From: Patescibacteria group bacterium
GTDB lineage: Bacteria; Patescibacteriota; Minisyncoccia; Minisyncoccales; UBA10102
Direction of reading: 5' to 3'
NCBI GenBank assembly: GCA_024239055.1
Contig: JANBVJ010000001.1
Location: 257,277-297,123 of the forward strand
DNA: 39,847 nucleotides
The translations under genes were made by a program, and so were the position numbers. Positions 10,355 to 19,085 of this stretch are shown here, one piece after another (position 1 is the stretch's first letter; every line of letters begins with the position of its first letter). Under the pieces are notes generated by a model, which was given only the letters and a program-made list of their open reading frames with translations, searched no databases and was not told where the DNA came from.

Positions 10355-10692
10355 GGGGCATCTTGGACACTTAGAAACATGTGTCTGGGTGGTGCTCAGT
10401 CAGTGGGGGTATATCAGATGTGCTCTCAGAAAAAGACTAGTCAACGCGGAGGATTTGGTAATAACCTGGAATTAGCTACCGGGTTCAGAAGTACGCCCGT
10501 TTCCGGCAAAATGGTCCGGGATTAAGATTCTGGAGGGGTTCAATAAGACCCTAAAAGGTTCTAGGGCAACGGAATACCAGATCAATGCGCCACAGCCCGT
10601 ACTGGGTATTGGGGTTACAACTGAATAACCCACTTGGCTGACACCAAAAAGCTCTTTCCTCGACGGTACCCCTTCTGGATACCGTCTTTTTT
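10355..10692 (+). ncRNA. structured ncRNA of unknown family (~338 nt), with promoter and intrinsic terminator
   Basis: TTGACA at 10324-10329 with an AT-rich -10 (TATAAC/TAACAT). Long-range helix GGTG-C-TCAGTCA-GTGGG with CCCAC-T-TGGCTGA-CACC encloses about 220 nt. Terminator GACGGTA...TACCGTC-TTTTTTT at 10662-10692. No convincing ORF. Confidence 0.7.
10662..10692 (+). terminator. Rho-independent terminator
   Basis: GACGGTA-CCCCTTCTGGA-TACCGTC-TTTTTTT. Confidence 0.85.
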
Positions 10693-10830
10693 TATGAAAA
10701 GAAAAACCGATGGGTTTAATCATCGGTCTTCAAAATAAGCATCTCTTTGCTAGCTACATGAATATATAGATATAGCTAAAAAGTCAATATATCTATTGAC
10801 AAGTAAAGGAAATAATGATAGTCTATTTAT

Positions 10831-11021
10831 AGGGTGTTTGGGGGTAGGTCTTTGCTTACAATTGCTTGCGCTGCAAGTTCGGGCGGCGATATCCCCGGAC
10901 AGGATATCTCATTAGTGTGACCAAGTCATACGTGCAGCACTCCTGTAGATTAAGGTACAAACGCCTCCGTACCTATTCCGCTGGATAAGCTAAATACGTA
11001 GAGATCTCCCCCAAATACCCT
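10831..11021 (+). ncRNA. 6S RNA-like ncRNA candidate (191 nt)
   Basis: Promoter TTGACA-17-TAGTCT at 10796-10824. Ends pair over 14 bp: AGGGTGTTTGGGGG with CCCCCAAATACCCT. Internal hairpins GATATCC/GGATATC and GGTAC/GTACC. Followed by a strong terminator. Size and closed-rod layout fit 6S, but sequence identity is not verified. Confidence 0.55.
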
Positions 11022-11026
11022 TAAAA

Positions 11027-11068
11027 AACGCCGCAGTACAATAATTGTACCCTGGCGTATTTTTTTAC
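11027..11068 (+). terminator. Rho-independent terminator of the 6S-like RNA
   Basis: ACGCCGCAGTACAATAATTGTACCCTGGCGT-ATTTTTTT. Confidence 0.85.
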
Positions 11069-11080
11069 ATAAACAAAAAG

Positions 11081-11105
11081 CACCCAAATAAATGGGTGTT
11101 TTTGT
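11081..11105 (-). terminator. terminator downstream of 5S rRNA
   Basis: CACCC-ATTTATTT-GGGTG followed by CTTTTTGTTT on the minus strand. Confidence 0.7.
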
Positions 11106-11119
11106 TCATCATAGACACT

Positions 11120-11229
11120 GTAAGAGAGCTACCTACTTTCGCCCGTAAAGACTATCATCGGCCTTGAGAATTTTCACTTCCGAGTTCGGAATGGGATCGG
11201 GTGGAGCACTCTCAGCATAGCTCCCCTAC
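11120..11229 (-). rRNA. rrf: 5S ribosomal RNA
   Basis: Sense CACCCGATCCCATTCCGAACTCGGAAGTGAAA...GCCGATGATAGT; helix I GTAGGGGAGCTA/TAGCTCTCTTAC. Confidence 0.92.
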
Positions 11230-11552
11230 GGTATCTATGATGAAATATCAAACGTCTGCTATAAATTGTTAGCTAATATATTGAAGGGAAGATCATTAGT
11301 ACTCCTCAGCTTAATGCGTTACCGCACTTACACTTAGAGCCTATCAACCTTGTAATCTTCAAGGGATCTAAAAGTTCTTATCTTGGAGTTGGCTTCGTGC
11401 TTAGATGCTTTCAGCACTTATCCATTCCCGACGTAGCTACTCAGCAATGCTCTTGGCAGAACAACTGATACACCAGAGGTCAGTTCATTCCGGTCCTCTC
11501 GTACTAGGAACAAATCTCCTCAAAACTCAACGCCTACGGTAGATAGGGACCA

Positions 11553-11596
<44 letters not shown>

Positions 11597-11657
11597 TTGG
11601 CGAACAGCCAAACCCTTGGAAGCTGCTTCACCTCCAGGATGTGATGAGCCGACATCG

Positions 11658-11955
11658 CTTTGTCGACATTTTGCCCTCGTTACCGAGGGGATCGGACTAT
11701 ATCTTCATCCTCTAAAATCTAAGAGGCGTCGGCGTATTAGCTCTACTTAATAAATAGAACTCCGATTCTTACGAATCAAGTCTCTACAGGGTTATAACTT
11801 AATATGCAACAAACTACATACGATTTTTCAATTAAGTTAAACTTCCCACGGTATTGTCCAGATGTATCTGGTAATACATTTCCTGGAGTTCACCGTTATA
11901 AGCCGAATTTTTCTTGATGACATTACTGTCATGGCGCCCCGATGTATATTACATA
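11658..11955 (-). other. group I self-splicing intron (298 nt, no ORF) in 23S at E. coli U2500
   Basis: Exons GGCACCT^ and ^CGATGTCGG are contiguous in E. coli; intron ends in G; P1 between GGCACCU and IGS GGGCGCC with a U-G pair at the splice site; conserved S element AAGATATAGTCC at 11694-11705. Confidence 0.85.
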
Positions 11956-13868
11956 AGGTGCCGAACAGGGCCGTAGATATGGACTCGCGGGCCCTACCAG
12001 CCTGTTATCCCCGGGGTAGCTTTTATCTGATAATCTCCGCGTTTTCTACGAAAACACGTCGGTTCACTAAGTTCTGGTTTCCCAACTGCTCGACATATCC
12101 GTCTCGCAGTAAAGCTAGCTTGTGCCTTTACACTATCTCCACCATTTCCATCGGCGGATAGCTAACCTTTAAACGCCTCCGTTACCTTTTAGGAGGCAAG
12201 CGCCCCACTTAAACTGTCCACCTCCCACTGTCATTCGCTGAGCGAAATTAGTGCTATCTTCGTAAAAGATGGGTGTTTCATTGATGGCTCCACTAAGACC
12301 GAAATCTTAGCTTCAAAGCCTCCCCACTACGCTACGCATCTAAAAAAATAGAACAATGAGAAGCTACAGTAAAGCTCCCGGGGTCTTTCCGTCTAGCCGC
12401 AGGTAACCGGCATCTTCACCGGTATTGCATTTTCACCGAGCACCTCCTCGAGACAGTTCTCCAGTCGTTACGCCTTTCATGCAGGCCTGAACTTACCAGG
12501 CAAGAGATTACGCTACTTTAACACGGTTATAGTTACCGCGGACGTTCACTGGGGCTTCGACCGCTCAGCCTTCAGATAAATCCAAAGACCGGCAGTTTTA
12601 ACACTCCAGCACTGGTCAGGCGTCAGCCCCTATACATACTTTTACAAGTTGAGCAGGGACCTGTGTTTTTGATAAACAGTCGCCAGAGAAACAGTCGCTG
12701 CGGCCCTAATATTAATTAGGGCAGTCCTTATCCCGAAGTTACGGACACTGATTTGCCGAGTTCCTTAAGGAGGTTTCACTCGTTCACCTTAGCATATTTG
12801 CGCTAACCTACCTGTGTTGGTTTGCGGTACGGACTCTTTAAGTTATACGTAATAGAGATTTTCTTGGAAGCGTGCTCGTTCGGATTCCTTCTCCCGTGGG
12901 AAAAGATTTCCACCACACTTGGATTGCTCCTTATGCAGCCGACAGAAATCCAATAATCTGCCCGAAGTACTACACTCCGTCATCTACTACAACACTTAAC
13001 GAGGGGCAGGAATATTAACCTGCTGTCCATCGCTTCAGACCTTTCGGTTCAAAAGCTTAGGCCCGCCTAACCCTTGGATGATCACCATTGCCAAGGAAAC
13101 CTTAGGTTTTCGGTGTGCAGGGCTCTCACCTGCATTGCGGTTACTCATGCCAACATTCTCACTTCTCATCGCTCCACAAGAGGTCACCCTCCAGCTTCAA
13201 CGCAATAAGAACGCTCTCCTACCACTCCTGAGATAAATCTCAGAAATCCTTATCTTCGGTATTTAACTTAAGCCCCGATAAATCTTCGGCGCAAAACCTC
13301 TGAACTAGTAAGCTGTTACGCACTTTTTAAAGGGTAGCTGCTTCTAAGCTAACCTCCTAGCTATCTGAGAAGTTTCACCTCCTTTCTTAGCACTGAGTTA
13401 AAATTTAGGGACCTTAGATGAAGGTCTGGGCTGTTTCCCTTTTGAACATGGAGCTTAGCCCCCACATTCTGACTGACTATGCTAGTCACTCTAGTATTCG
13501 GAGTTTGGTAAGAATACCTAGCTTGCGCCACGAGAATCCTTTCCAGTGCTCTACCCCCAGAGTGTTGTTCATAATCGCTAGCCCTAAAGCTATTTCGGAG
13601 AGAACCAGCTATTACCAAGCTCGATTAGCTTTTCACTTCTTACCACAGCTCATCCCAAGACGTTGAACGGTCTACGGGTTCGGACCTCCCTTTGCCTTTC
13701 GGTAAAGTTCATCCTGGCCATGGCAAGCTCGCTTGGCTTCGGGTCTTCTCCCATCGATTTTAATTCGCCCTATTAAGACTTGGTTTCCCTATGCCTTCGC
13801 GCCGTAAGCGCTTTAGCAACCGATGAGAAAAACTCGTTGGCTCGTTCTGCAAAAAGCACGCCGTCACC

Positions 13869-14054
13869 CCGCATCTTTTTACTCTTTAAGAAAATATAGT
13901 TGCTGAGAGGCATAGATGTTTCACTTCTAGGCCCAACTAGGATTTGACCAGATGAGCAAGCTCATCTCCCCTCAGCGTTTGGCTCCCCACGACTCAAATC
14001 AGGATCGTTTGGGGACCGCAACATAAACAAAACTTAAAGAACAAAAAGATACGG
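13869..14054 (-). other. 23S helix 25 expansion (~186 nt)
   Basis: Sense CCGTATCTTTTTGTTCTTTAAG...CTTAAAGAGTAAAAAGATGCGG forms a ~22-bp stem at the position of the short E. coli H25 hairpin. Confidence 0.7.
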
Positions 14055-14115
14055 AGCTCCGACTCCTTGTAGGCAAGATGGTTTCAGGTACTATTTCACC
14101 GCCCTCAACGGGCTA

Positions 14116-14154
<39 letters not shown>

Positions 14155-14861
14155 AATATTAAGTATTTAGCCTTTCCCGGTAGAACGGGATGATTCCCAC
14201 GAGGCTTTCGTTTCTCGAGGTACTCAAGAATAATAACAAGGAGCATGAAAGAATTTTCAAATACGGGGCTATTACCCTCTATGGCGCCACTTTCCAGAGG
14301 CTTCTCTTAATCAACAATCAACTTGTGCTCTCCCTCAGGGGCATTCTTGTGCGTAAACACAAGAGCACTCCCGACGTTATTACCTTACAACCCCCTATAT
14401 TCCTAAAGAAATGATAGGGTTTGGGCTCTTCCCTTTTCGCTCGCCGCTACTAAGGGAATAAACAATTCGTTCTCTTTTCCTCCGCTTACTGAGATGTTTC
14501 ACTTCAGCGGGTTCGCTTCTGAGCTAACGCTCAGACGATGCTGGTTTCCCAGCAACAGGTTTCCCCATTCGGACATCTCCGGATCAAAGGTTGCTAGCCA
14601 CCTCCCCGAAGCTTTTCGCAGACACGCCACGTCCTTCATCGCCTTAATATTCCGAGGCATCCCCCATCTGCCTGTAACCTACAATATACTAACTAACAAT
14701 CGATAACATTCGTTCGATATTCTATATTTATACCTCTTTTAAGGTTCTCACGAGCAACCAAAAAACCGCGTCAGAGCGGTTTCATTTCTTTCACAAAAGA
14801 ATATCAGTCCTTAACCGCTTTGATTACTTTTTTATAATCATCTTGTTACTCATGTAAGTTT

Positions 14862-14890
14862 AGTATATATGAGACAAAGAATGATGTCAA
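14862..14890 (-). promoter_or_regulatory. promoter of the 23S-5S transcription unit
   Basis: TTGACA-17-TATACT, about 170 nt upstream of the 23S 5' end. Confidence 0.75.
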
Positions 14891-14906
14891 GGATTAATAT
14901 TTATAG

Positions 14907-15602
14907 CTAATTTGTTATTAAAAATTCACTATTAAAAAGTTCATTTAAGAAGTAACCCGACCATTCTTTATATACATCAGCTTTATGGTTATCTGCGATA
15001 ATATGAAGCAATAATTCAATACATAATGGATTAATTTTTTGAATAATCTTAATATCTTCACCTACATCTTTTTTAAGGTTATATAAACAAAAATCTTTTG
15101 AGAAAGTATCATGCAATTTTACTATATTTTGTACAAATTCAATCTCAGATGCAATTAAATCTGAGCTTTCAAGAAGCTTTGGAACCAATTTCGCTCCTGC
15201 TTGTTCATGTCCCGTAGATTCTGTATTATTTTCTTCATTAATAACATGAAGATATGTGATCCCCTTCTCCTTTTCAACTCCTTTGCCAATATCATGAATA
15301 GCGCTTGCAAGTAATAACAAATCTCCCTTGATATACTTTCCATTTTCATCAACTAACTTATTAAAATATTTCTTATACTTATCTTTTAATTCTAAAGATG
15401 TAATAAAATTAAAATTCAAAAGTTCTTGCATATTAAAAAATACATCTTCCATATGTGAAAGAACATTTTCTGAATCATGATATTCATTATTTTCAATTAA
15501 AGAAGAGAGTCGCTGCATCTCAGGTAATTTAACAACACCATCTATTACTTGAGATAAATCAGAATTAATATCTGAATTTACAATTTCAAAGTTTTTTTTC
15601 AT
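14907..15602 (-). CDS. HD-domain phosphohydrolase-like protein
   Basis: LLLASAIHDIGKGVEKEKG...HEQAGAKLVPKLL...IVKLHD; start set at MKKNFEIV because TATACT-TAAATAT-ATG precedes it. Confidence 0.7.
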   Translation of the reverse strand: MKKNFEIVNSDINSDLSQVIDGVVKLPEMQRLSSLIENNEYHDSENVLSHMEDVFFNMQELLNFNFITSLELKDKYKKYFNKLVDENGKYIKGDLLLLASAIHDIGKGVEKEKGITYLHVINEENNTESTGHEQAGAKLVPKLLESSDLIASEIEFVQNIVKLHDTFSKDFCLYNLKKDVGEDIKIIQKINPLCIELLLHIIADNHKADVYKEWSGYFLNELFNSEFLITN

Positions 15603-15735
15603 ATATTTAAGTATAACAAAAAATCTAATAAACCATATAGACTTCTTGACAAAATACAAATAATATGTAATGATATGAATCAGATTGTACTTATTGCACC
15701 TAAAAAACTAGTATGCACACGGAGATGATGCATCA

Positions 15736-16239
15736 ATGAATAAGAAAAAAATGGTCCTGATGGCGATTGTAGCCATTGCAGCTATTACTATTGGCACAGG
15801 AATTGCCTTTGCCAGTACACTGGTGACCGACTCGGTAACTATCGACGCCAAAGTTCAAGAGCCGATTGAGATTCTGAACTTCAATCACGAAAATCTTTTC
15901 TCTCCAGGAAAAGATTTCTGGCCTGGAAAGCCAGTAGTGCGATGGACTATGCAACTAAAAAACATAGCCGATGTGCCTTTCAGCGTATTGCCTCGCGTTA
16001 TGAAAAAAGATTCCGAAGGAATCGACATCGTCACGGAGACTTACGCAAACGGTGAGCTTGTCTTAACTCCTTGGGTAGGTACAAGTATTGCCCCAGGAGC
16101 GACAATAACACTCGTTGTTGAAGTCCGCATCAGTCCAACAAGTTCTCCAGGAACAATTGGAGATCTCGTTCTCCAAATAGACCGCTACCTCTCGCCTCCT
16201 GAAGTAGAGGTCGAAGAGAACAAGGGACAGCTCGGCTAG
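15736..16239 (+). CDS. secreted protein with N-terminal signal peptide, beta-rich, unknown function
   Basis: MNKKKMVLMAIVAIAAITIGTGIAFAS signal; body resembles camelysin/TasA-like layout only loosely. Confidence 0.7.
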   Translation: MNKKKMVLMAIVAIAAITIGTGIAFASTLVTDSVTIDAKVQEPIEILNFNHENLFSPGKDFWPGKPVVRWTMQLKNIADVPFSVLPRVMKKDSEGIDIVTETYANGELVLTPWVGTSIAPGATITLVVEVRISPTSSPGTIGDLVLQIDRYLSPPEVEVEENKGQLG

Positions 16240-16258
16240 TCTGACCAAAAAAATCGAA

Positions 16259-16302
16259 ATCCCCAGAGTATCTACATAGGTATGTCTGGGGTGTTTTTTA
16301 TA
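16259..16302 (+). terminator. Rho-independent terminator
   Basis: CCCCAGA...TCTGGGG-TGTTTTTTA. Confidence 0.75.
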
Positions 16303-16361
16303 TAACAAAACTCTGTAGGCATATCACCTACAGAGCATGTTTTAGAACAATATTTATTGCT

Positions 16362-17039
16362 CTACCCTCTGAGTTTTCTAATCATATCCTGCAAGAGCAT
16401 AGCTGCCGTATCTTTTCCTCCCAAGCCGAATGCTATTCCACCTGAGATTACAATTAAGGCAACAAGTCCGGTAAAGAGTGTTTGAAGTAATGCTGTAGCT
16501 ACTCCAAGTTGAGTTAACATTGCAATAATTGCAAATATCCAAATGGACCACTTTACCACAGCTCCAACTACTCCTCCGTGAGAAAACTGTGCTGATTCTA
16601 CTGTAGCTCTCATCACCTTCTCTACGATATCGGCAATGATTACTGCTACCGCAAAAATAAGAGCGGCAACAATCACGTTAGGCAAGTAAGCCAATACACT
16701 CTGAAGGAAGATTGCAAATTGGTCTAAACCGAGAATTTCTACTGAAGCAGCTAAGAATACAATAACTAAGACCCATTTTACAATAGATCCAATAAATCCT
16801 GCTGGATCTATTTTCAACTCAGCCTTGTCTAATGCTGACTTCCAGTTTCCCCGTTCAAATATTTGGTTAAAGCGTAGGCGTTTTAATATGTCGGCGATCA
16901 ACTTTCCGAATCCAGCGGAAATTAACCAACCGATAGTAAATACGAGTAGTGCTCCCACCAACTCAGGAATGAAGTTTAAGAAACTCCCCCAGAGATCAAA
17001 CAGGGCGTTCACGGTGACCGCGTACCAGTCAAGTAACAT
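16362..17039 (-). CDS. small mechanosensitive-channel-like membrane protein (conserved TM helix repeat family)
   Basis: Repeated amphipathic TM units (ELVGALLVFTIGWLISAGFGKLIADILKRL; LPNVIVAALIFAVAVIIADIVEKVMRA), C-terminal GGIAFGLGGKDTAAMLL. Confidence 0.75.
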   Translation of the reverse strand: MLLDWYAVTVNALFDLWGSFLNFIPELVGALLVFTIGWLISAGFGKLIADILKRLRFNQIFERGNWKSALDKAELKIDPAGFIGSIVKWVLVIVFLAASVEILGLDQFAIFLQSVLAYLPNVIVAALIFAVAVIIADIVEKVMRATVESAQFSHGGVVGAVVKWSIWIFAIIAMLTQLGVATALLQTLFTGLVALIVISGGIAFGLGGKDTAAMLLQDMIRKLRG

Positions 17040-17150
17040 ATGTGTTTTGATTATATTTCACTTGTATTAAACCGACCTTTCTGCAAGAGTACCTTTAAAA
17101 TGGTCTCTCAGCATTTCTTCATTATACCAGAATAAAGCAGGTCAAATACC

Positions 17151-17429
17151 TTACTTGTGGATAACTTTTGCGAGGCCCAAAACACTATCTTTGTTAACCC
17201 AACCAAATACTCTACTATCAAGACTTTCTTCCTTATTATCCCCTTTTAACCAATACTTCTTATCTATTTTTTTAATAACGCGCTTAAGTAAAAAACGAGA
17301 AGAAATGGGGTGTCTTATAACAGCAACATCTCCCTCTTTTAAACCAATAAACTTGTTCACGAATACAAAGTCCCCTTCTTTGCAGTAGGGCTCCATGCTT
17401 CGTCCTTGAACTCGAAAGAATAAAATCAT
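17151..17429 (-). CDS. sodX: S26-family signal peptidase, probable NiSOD maturation protease
   Basis: QGRSMEPYCKEGDFVFVNK (catalytic Ser), FLLKRVIKK (catalytic Lys), LKGDNKEESLDSRVFGWV; adjacent to the NiSOD gene. Confidence 0.82.
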   Translation of the reverse strand: MILFFRVQGRSMEPYCKEGDFVFVNKFIGLKEGDVAVIRHPISSRFLLKRVIKKIDKKYWLKGDNKEESLDSRVFGWVNKDSVLGLAKVIHK

Positions 17430-17875
17430 TACTTTGACGAAGCCTTCTCAAACATCTCAGCTATATTCTCTACAGCAGAAAGTAATCCCTTTGCCGTATC
17501 CATACTTACCTCCTGCTTTATTTTTGAACATAACTTAGTAGCTGACCAAAATGTATCATGCAAATCAGGAAATATTTCCAAATGTTCTTTATTAAAGAAA
17601 TCTGTCCAAAGAATAAGTAACTGTTCCTTACAAATCTGAGCATGCTCTTCTTTTGTAGCAACATAGCGAGACATGGAATTTTCATACTCCATCACCACTT
17701 TCTTATCTTTCCAGTCTGGAATCTCTAGTTCTTCAATTAACTCAACCATACGGACAACCGTACGGGCTGCTGTGTGAGCTGGTTCTGAGGTATAAATGCC
17801 ACACGGAATATCACAATGCGCATACACTGTATTAAATGGAATAAGCTTATGGATGAAAGAAATAAAACGATACAT
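17429..17875 (-). CDS. sodN: nickel-containing superoxide dismutase (NiSOD) precursor
   Basis: 19-aa leader, then HCDIPCGIY, matching the NiSOD Ni-hook HCDLPCGVY. Confidence 0.88.
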   Translation of the reverse strand: MYRFISFIHKLIPFNTVYAHCDIPCGIYTSEPAHTAARTVVRMVELIEELEIPDWKDKKVVMEYENSMSRYVATKEEHAQICKEQLLILWTDFFNKEHLEIFPDLHDTFWSATKLCSKIKQEVSMDTAKGLLSAVENIAEMFEKASSK

Positions 17876-17887
17876 ACTATTTATATA

Positions 17888-18448
17888 TTACTTATATGTT
17901 GGATGATGTTCCTCACTATGCTTTGTTTTTGCCGCATGACGAGCCATTGCATACAACAAAGAAGACAATCTATTTAAGTAAGCTAAGATTGAAGGCTCCA
18001 ACTTTTTCCTGTGTCGCCTATCTAACTTTACCATAACAACCTCAGCTCTACGAACTACAGAGCGAGCAAAGTCCAACCAAGAGGAAGCTTCATTTGAACC
18101 TGCAATAATAAATCCTTTCTCTGGCTTTACCTTCTTTTCAAATCCATCAATGAGTTTTTCAATTTCCTTAACCTTTTTTAAAGAAAATGGAGGAGCTGTA
18201 AACTTCCTTATCATTAACACTCCTACATGTGCCTGAATAATAAATAGATTCTCCTGTACCTGCTCTAAAATATCTTTATGTCCTTTAGGCAAACTCTGAG
18301 TCTTTACCAATCCCAATAGACTATTAACCTCATCCAAAAATCCAACAGCCTCAATCTCCAAAGAAGTTTTATGTATCTTCTTTCCTTCAATCTCAGAAAC
18401 ACCCTTATCCCCTTTTCCTGTATAAAATAGTCTCTTTAATAAGCTCAT
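17888..18448 (-). CDS. PduO-type ATP:cob(I)alamin adenosyltransferase-like protein
   Basis: LFYTGKGDKG, VGFLDEVNSLLGLV, ARSVVRRAEVVMV. Confidence 0.85.
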   Translation of the reverse strand: MSLLKRLFYTGKGDKGVSEIEGKKIHKTSLEIEAVGFLDEVNSLLGLVKTQSLPKGHKDILEQVQENLFIIQAHVGVLMIRKFTAPPFSLKKVKEIEKLIDGFEKKVKPEKGFIIAGSNEASSWLDFARSVVRRAEVVMVKLDRRHRKKLEPSILAYLNRLSSLLYAMARHAAKTKHSEEHHPTYK

Positions 18449-18476
18449 ATGATATTAACTTTCTCCACCAGTTTTT

Positions 18477-18962
18477 TTATTTCCCTTGAATTCCTATCAG
18501 TTCTACTTCAAAGTACAATGTTGAATTTGGTGGGATCGCTCCAGGTATTCCTCCAGCTCCATATGCAAGTTCAGGTGCAATAGTAAGATTTCTTACGCCT
18601 CCAATCTGCATTCCAGCTACCCCTTCATCCCAACCCTGAATCACTTGTCCTACTCCCAAAGTAAATGTAAATGGCGTATCCTTTGCTCTTGAAGAATCAA
18701 ATGTAGTTCCATTCTCAAACGTACCAACATAGTGTACCGTAACTTGGTCTCCTGCTTCTGCAGTTGCTCCCTCACCTACTTTTATATCTTCAATTTTAAG
18801 TTTTGTTTCTTGTTCCATATTTTCTTGTGGATTTTCTATAACGACTTGCTGATCTTCTTCTGACTGTTGAGAGGAAAAGAATATAAATCCTCCAACAATA
18901 ACAACAGCTACAATAACTAGTATTAAAACCATACTCAATCCCCTCTCTTTAATATGATGCAT
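18477..18962 (-). CDS. FKBP-type peptidyl-prolyl cis-trans isomerase, membrane-anchored or secreted
   Basis: VTVHYVGTFENGTTFDSSR...FTLGVGQVIQGWDEGVAGMQIGGVRNLTIAPELAYG; N-terminal TM. Confidence 0.93.
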   Translation of the reverse strand: MHHIKERGLSMVLILVIVAVVIVGGFIFFSSQQSEEDQQVVIENPQENMEQETKLKIEDIKVGEGATAEAGDQVTVHYVGTFENGTTFDSSRAKDTPFTFTLGVGQVIQGWDEGVAGMQIGGVRNLTIAPELAYGAGGIPGAIPPNSTLYFEVELIGIQGK

Positions 18963-19003
18963 AGAATAATATGTAATTAATAATTCGTATCTATACTATA
19001 TTC

Positions 19004-19085
19004 TACCAAAAAACCGCCTTAAAGGCGATCTTTTGCGAAATGTGGACTACATCGGATTCAATTGGAACCAAATAATTCAGGAATT
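19004..19085 (-). repeat. cassette repeat R1 (tRNA-3'-like element + terminator + extended -10)
   Basis: + strand ctaccaaaaaaccgcc..ggcgat.tttt..tgtggactacatcggattcaattggaacca. Confidence 0.75.

Noticed and set aside
10355-10692. RNase P, tmRNA or SRP RNA identity for the unknown RNA
   Set aside because: Core signatures of each family were not found by eye; left unassigned.
10472-10723. 83-aa minus ORF
   Set aside because: Antisense to the structured ncRNA and its terminator; no start context.
13869-14054. A second group I intron in 23S
   Set aside because: No S element or splice-site U-G pairing seen; the ends form one continuous helix, so an expansion segment fits better.
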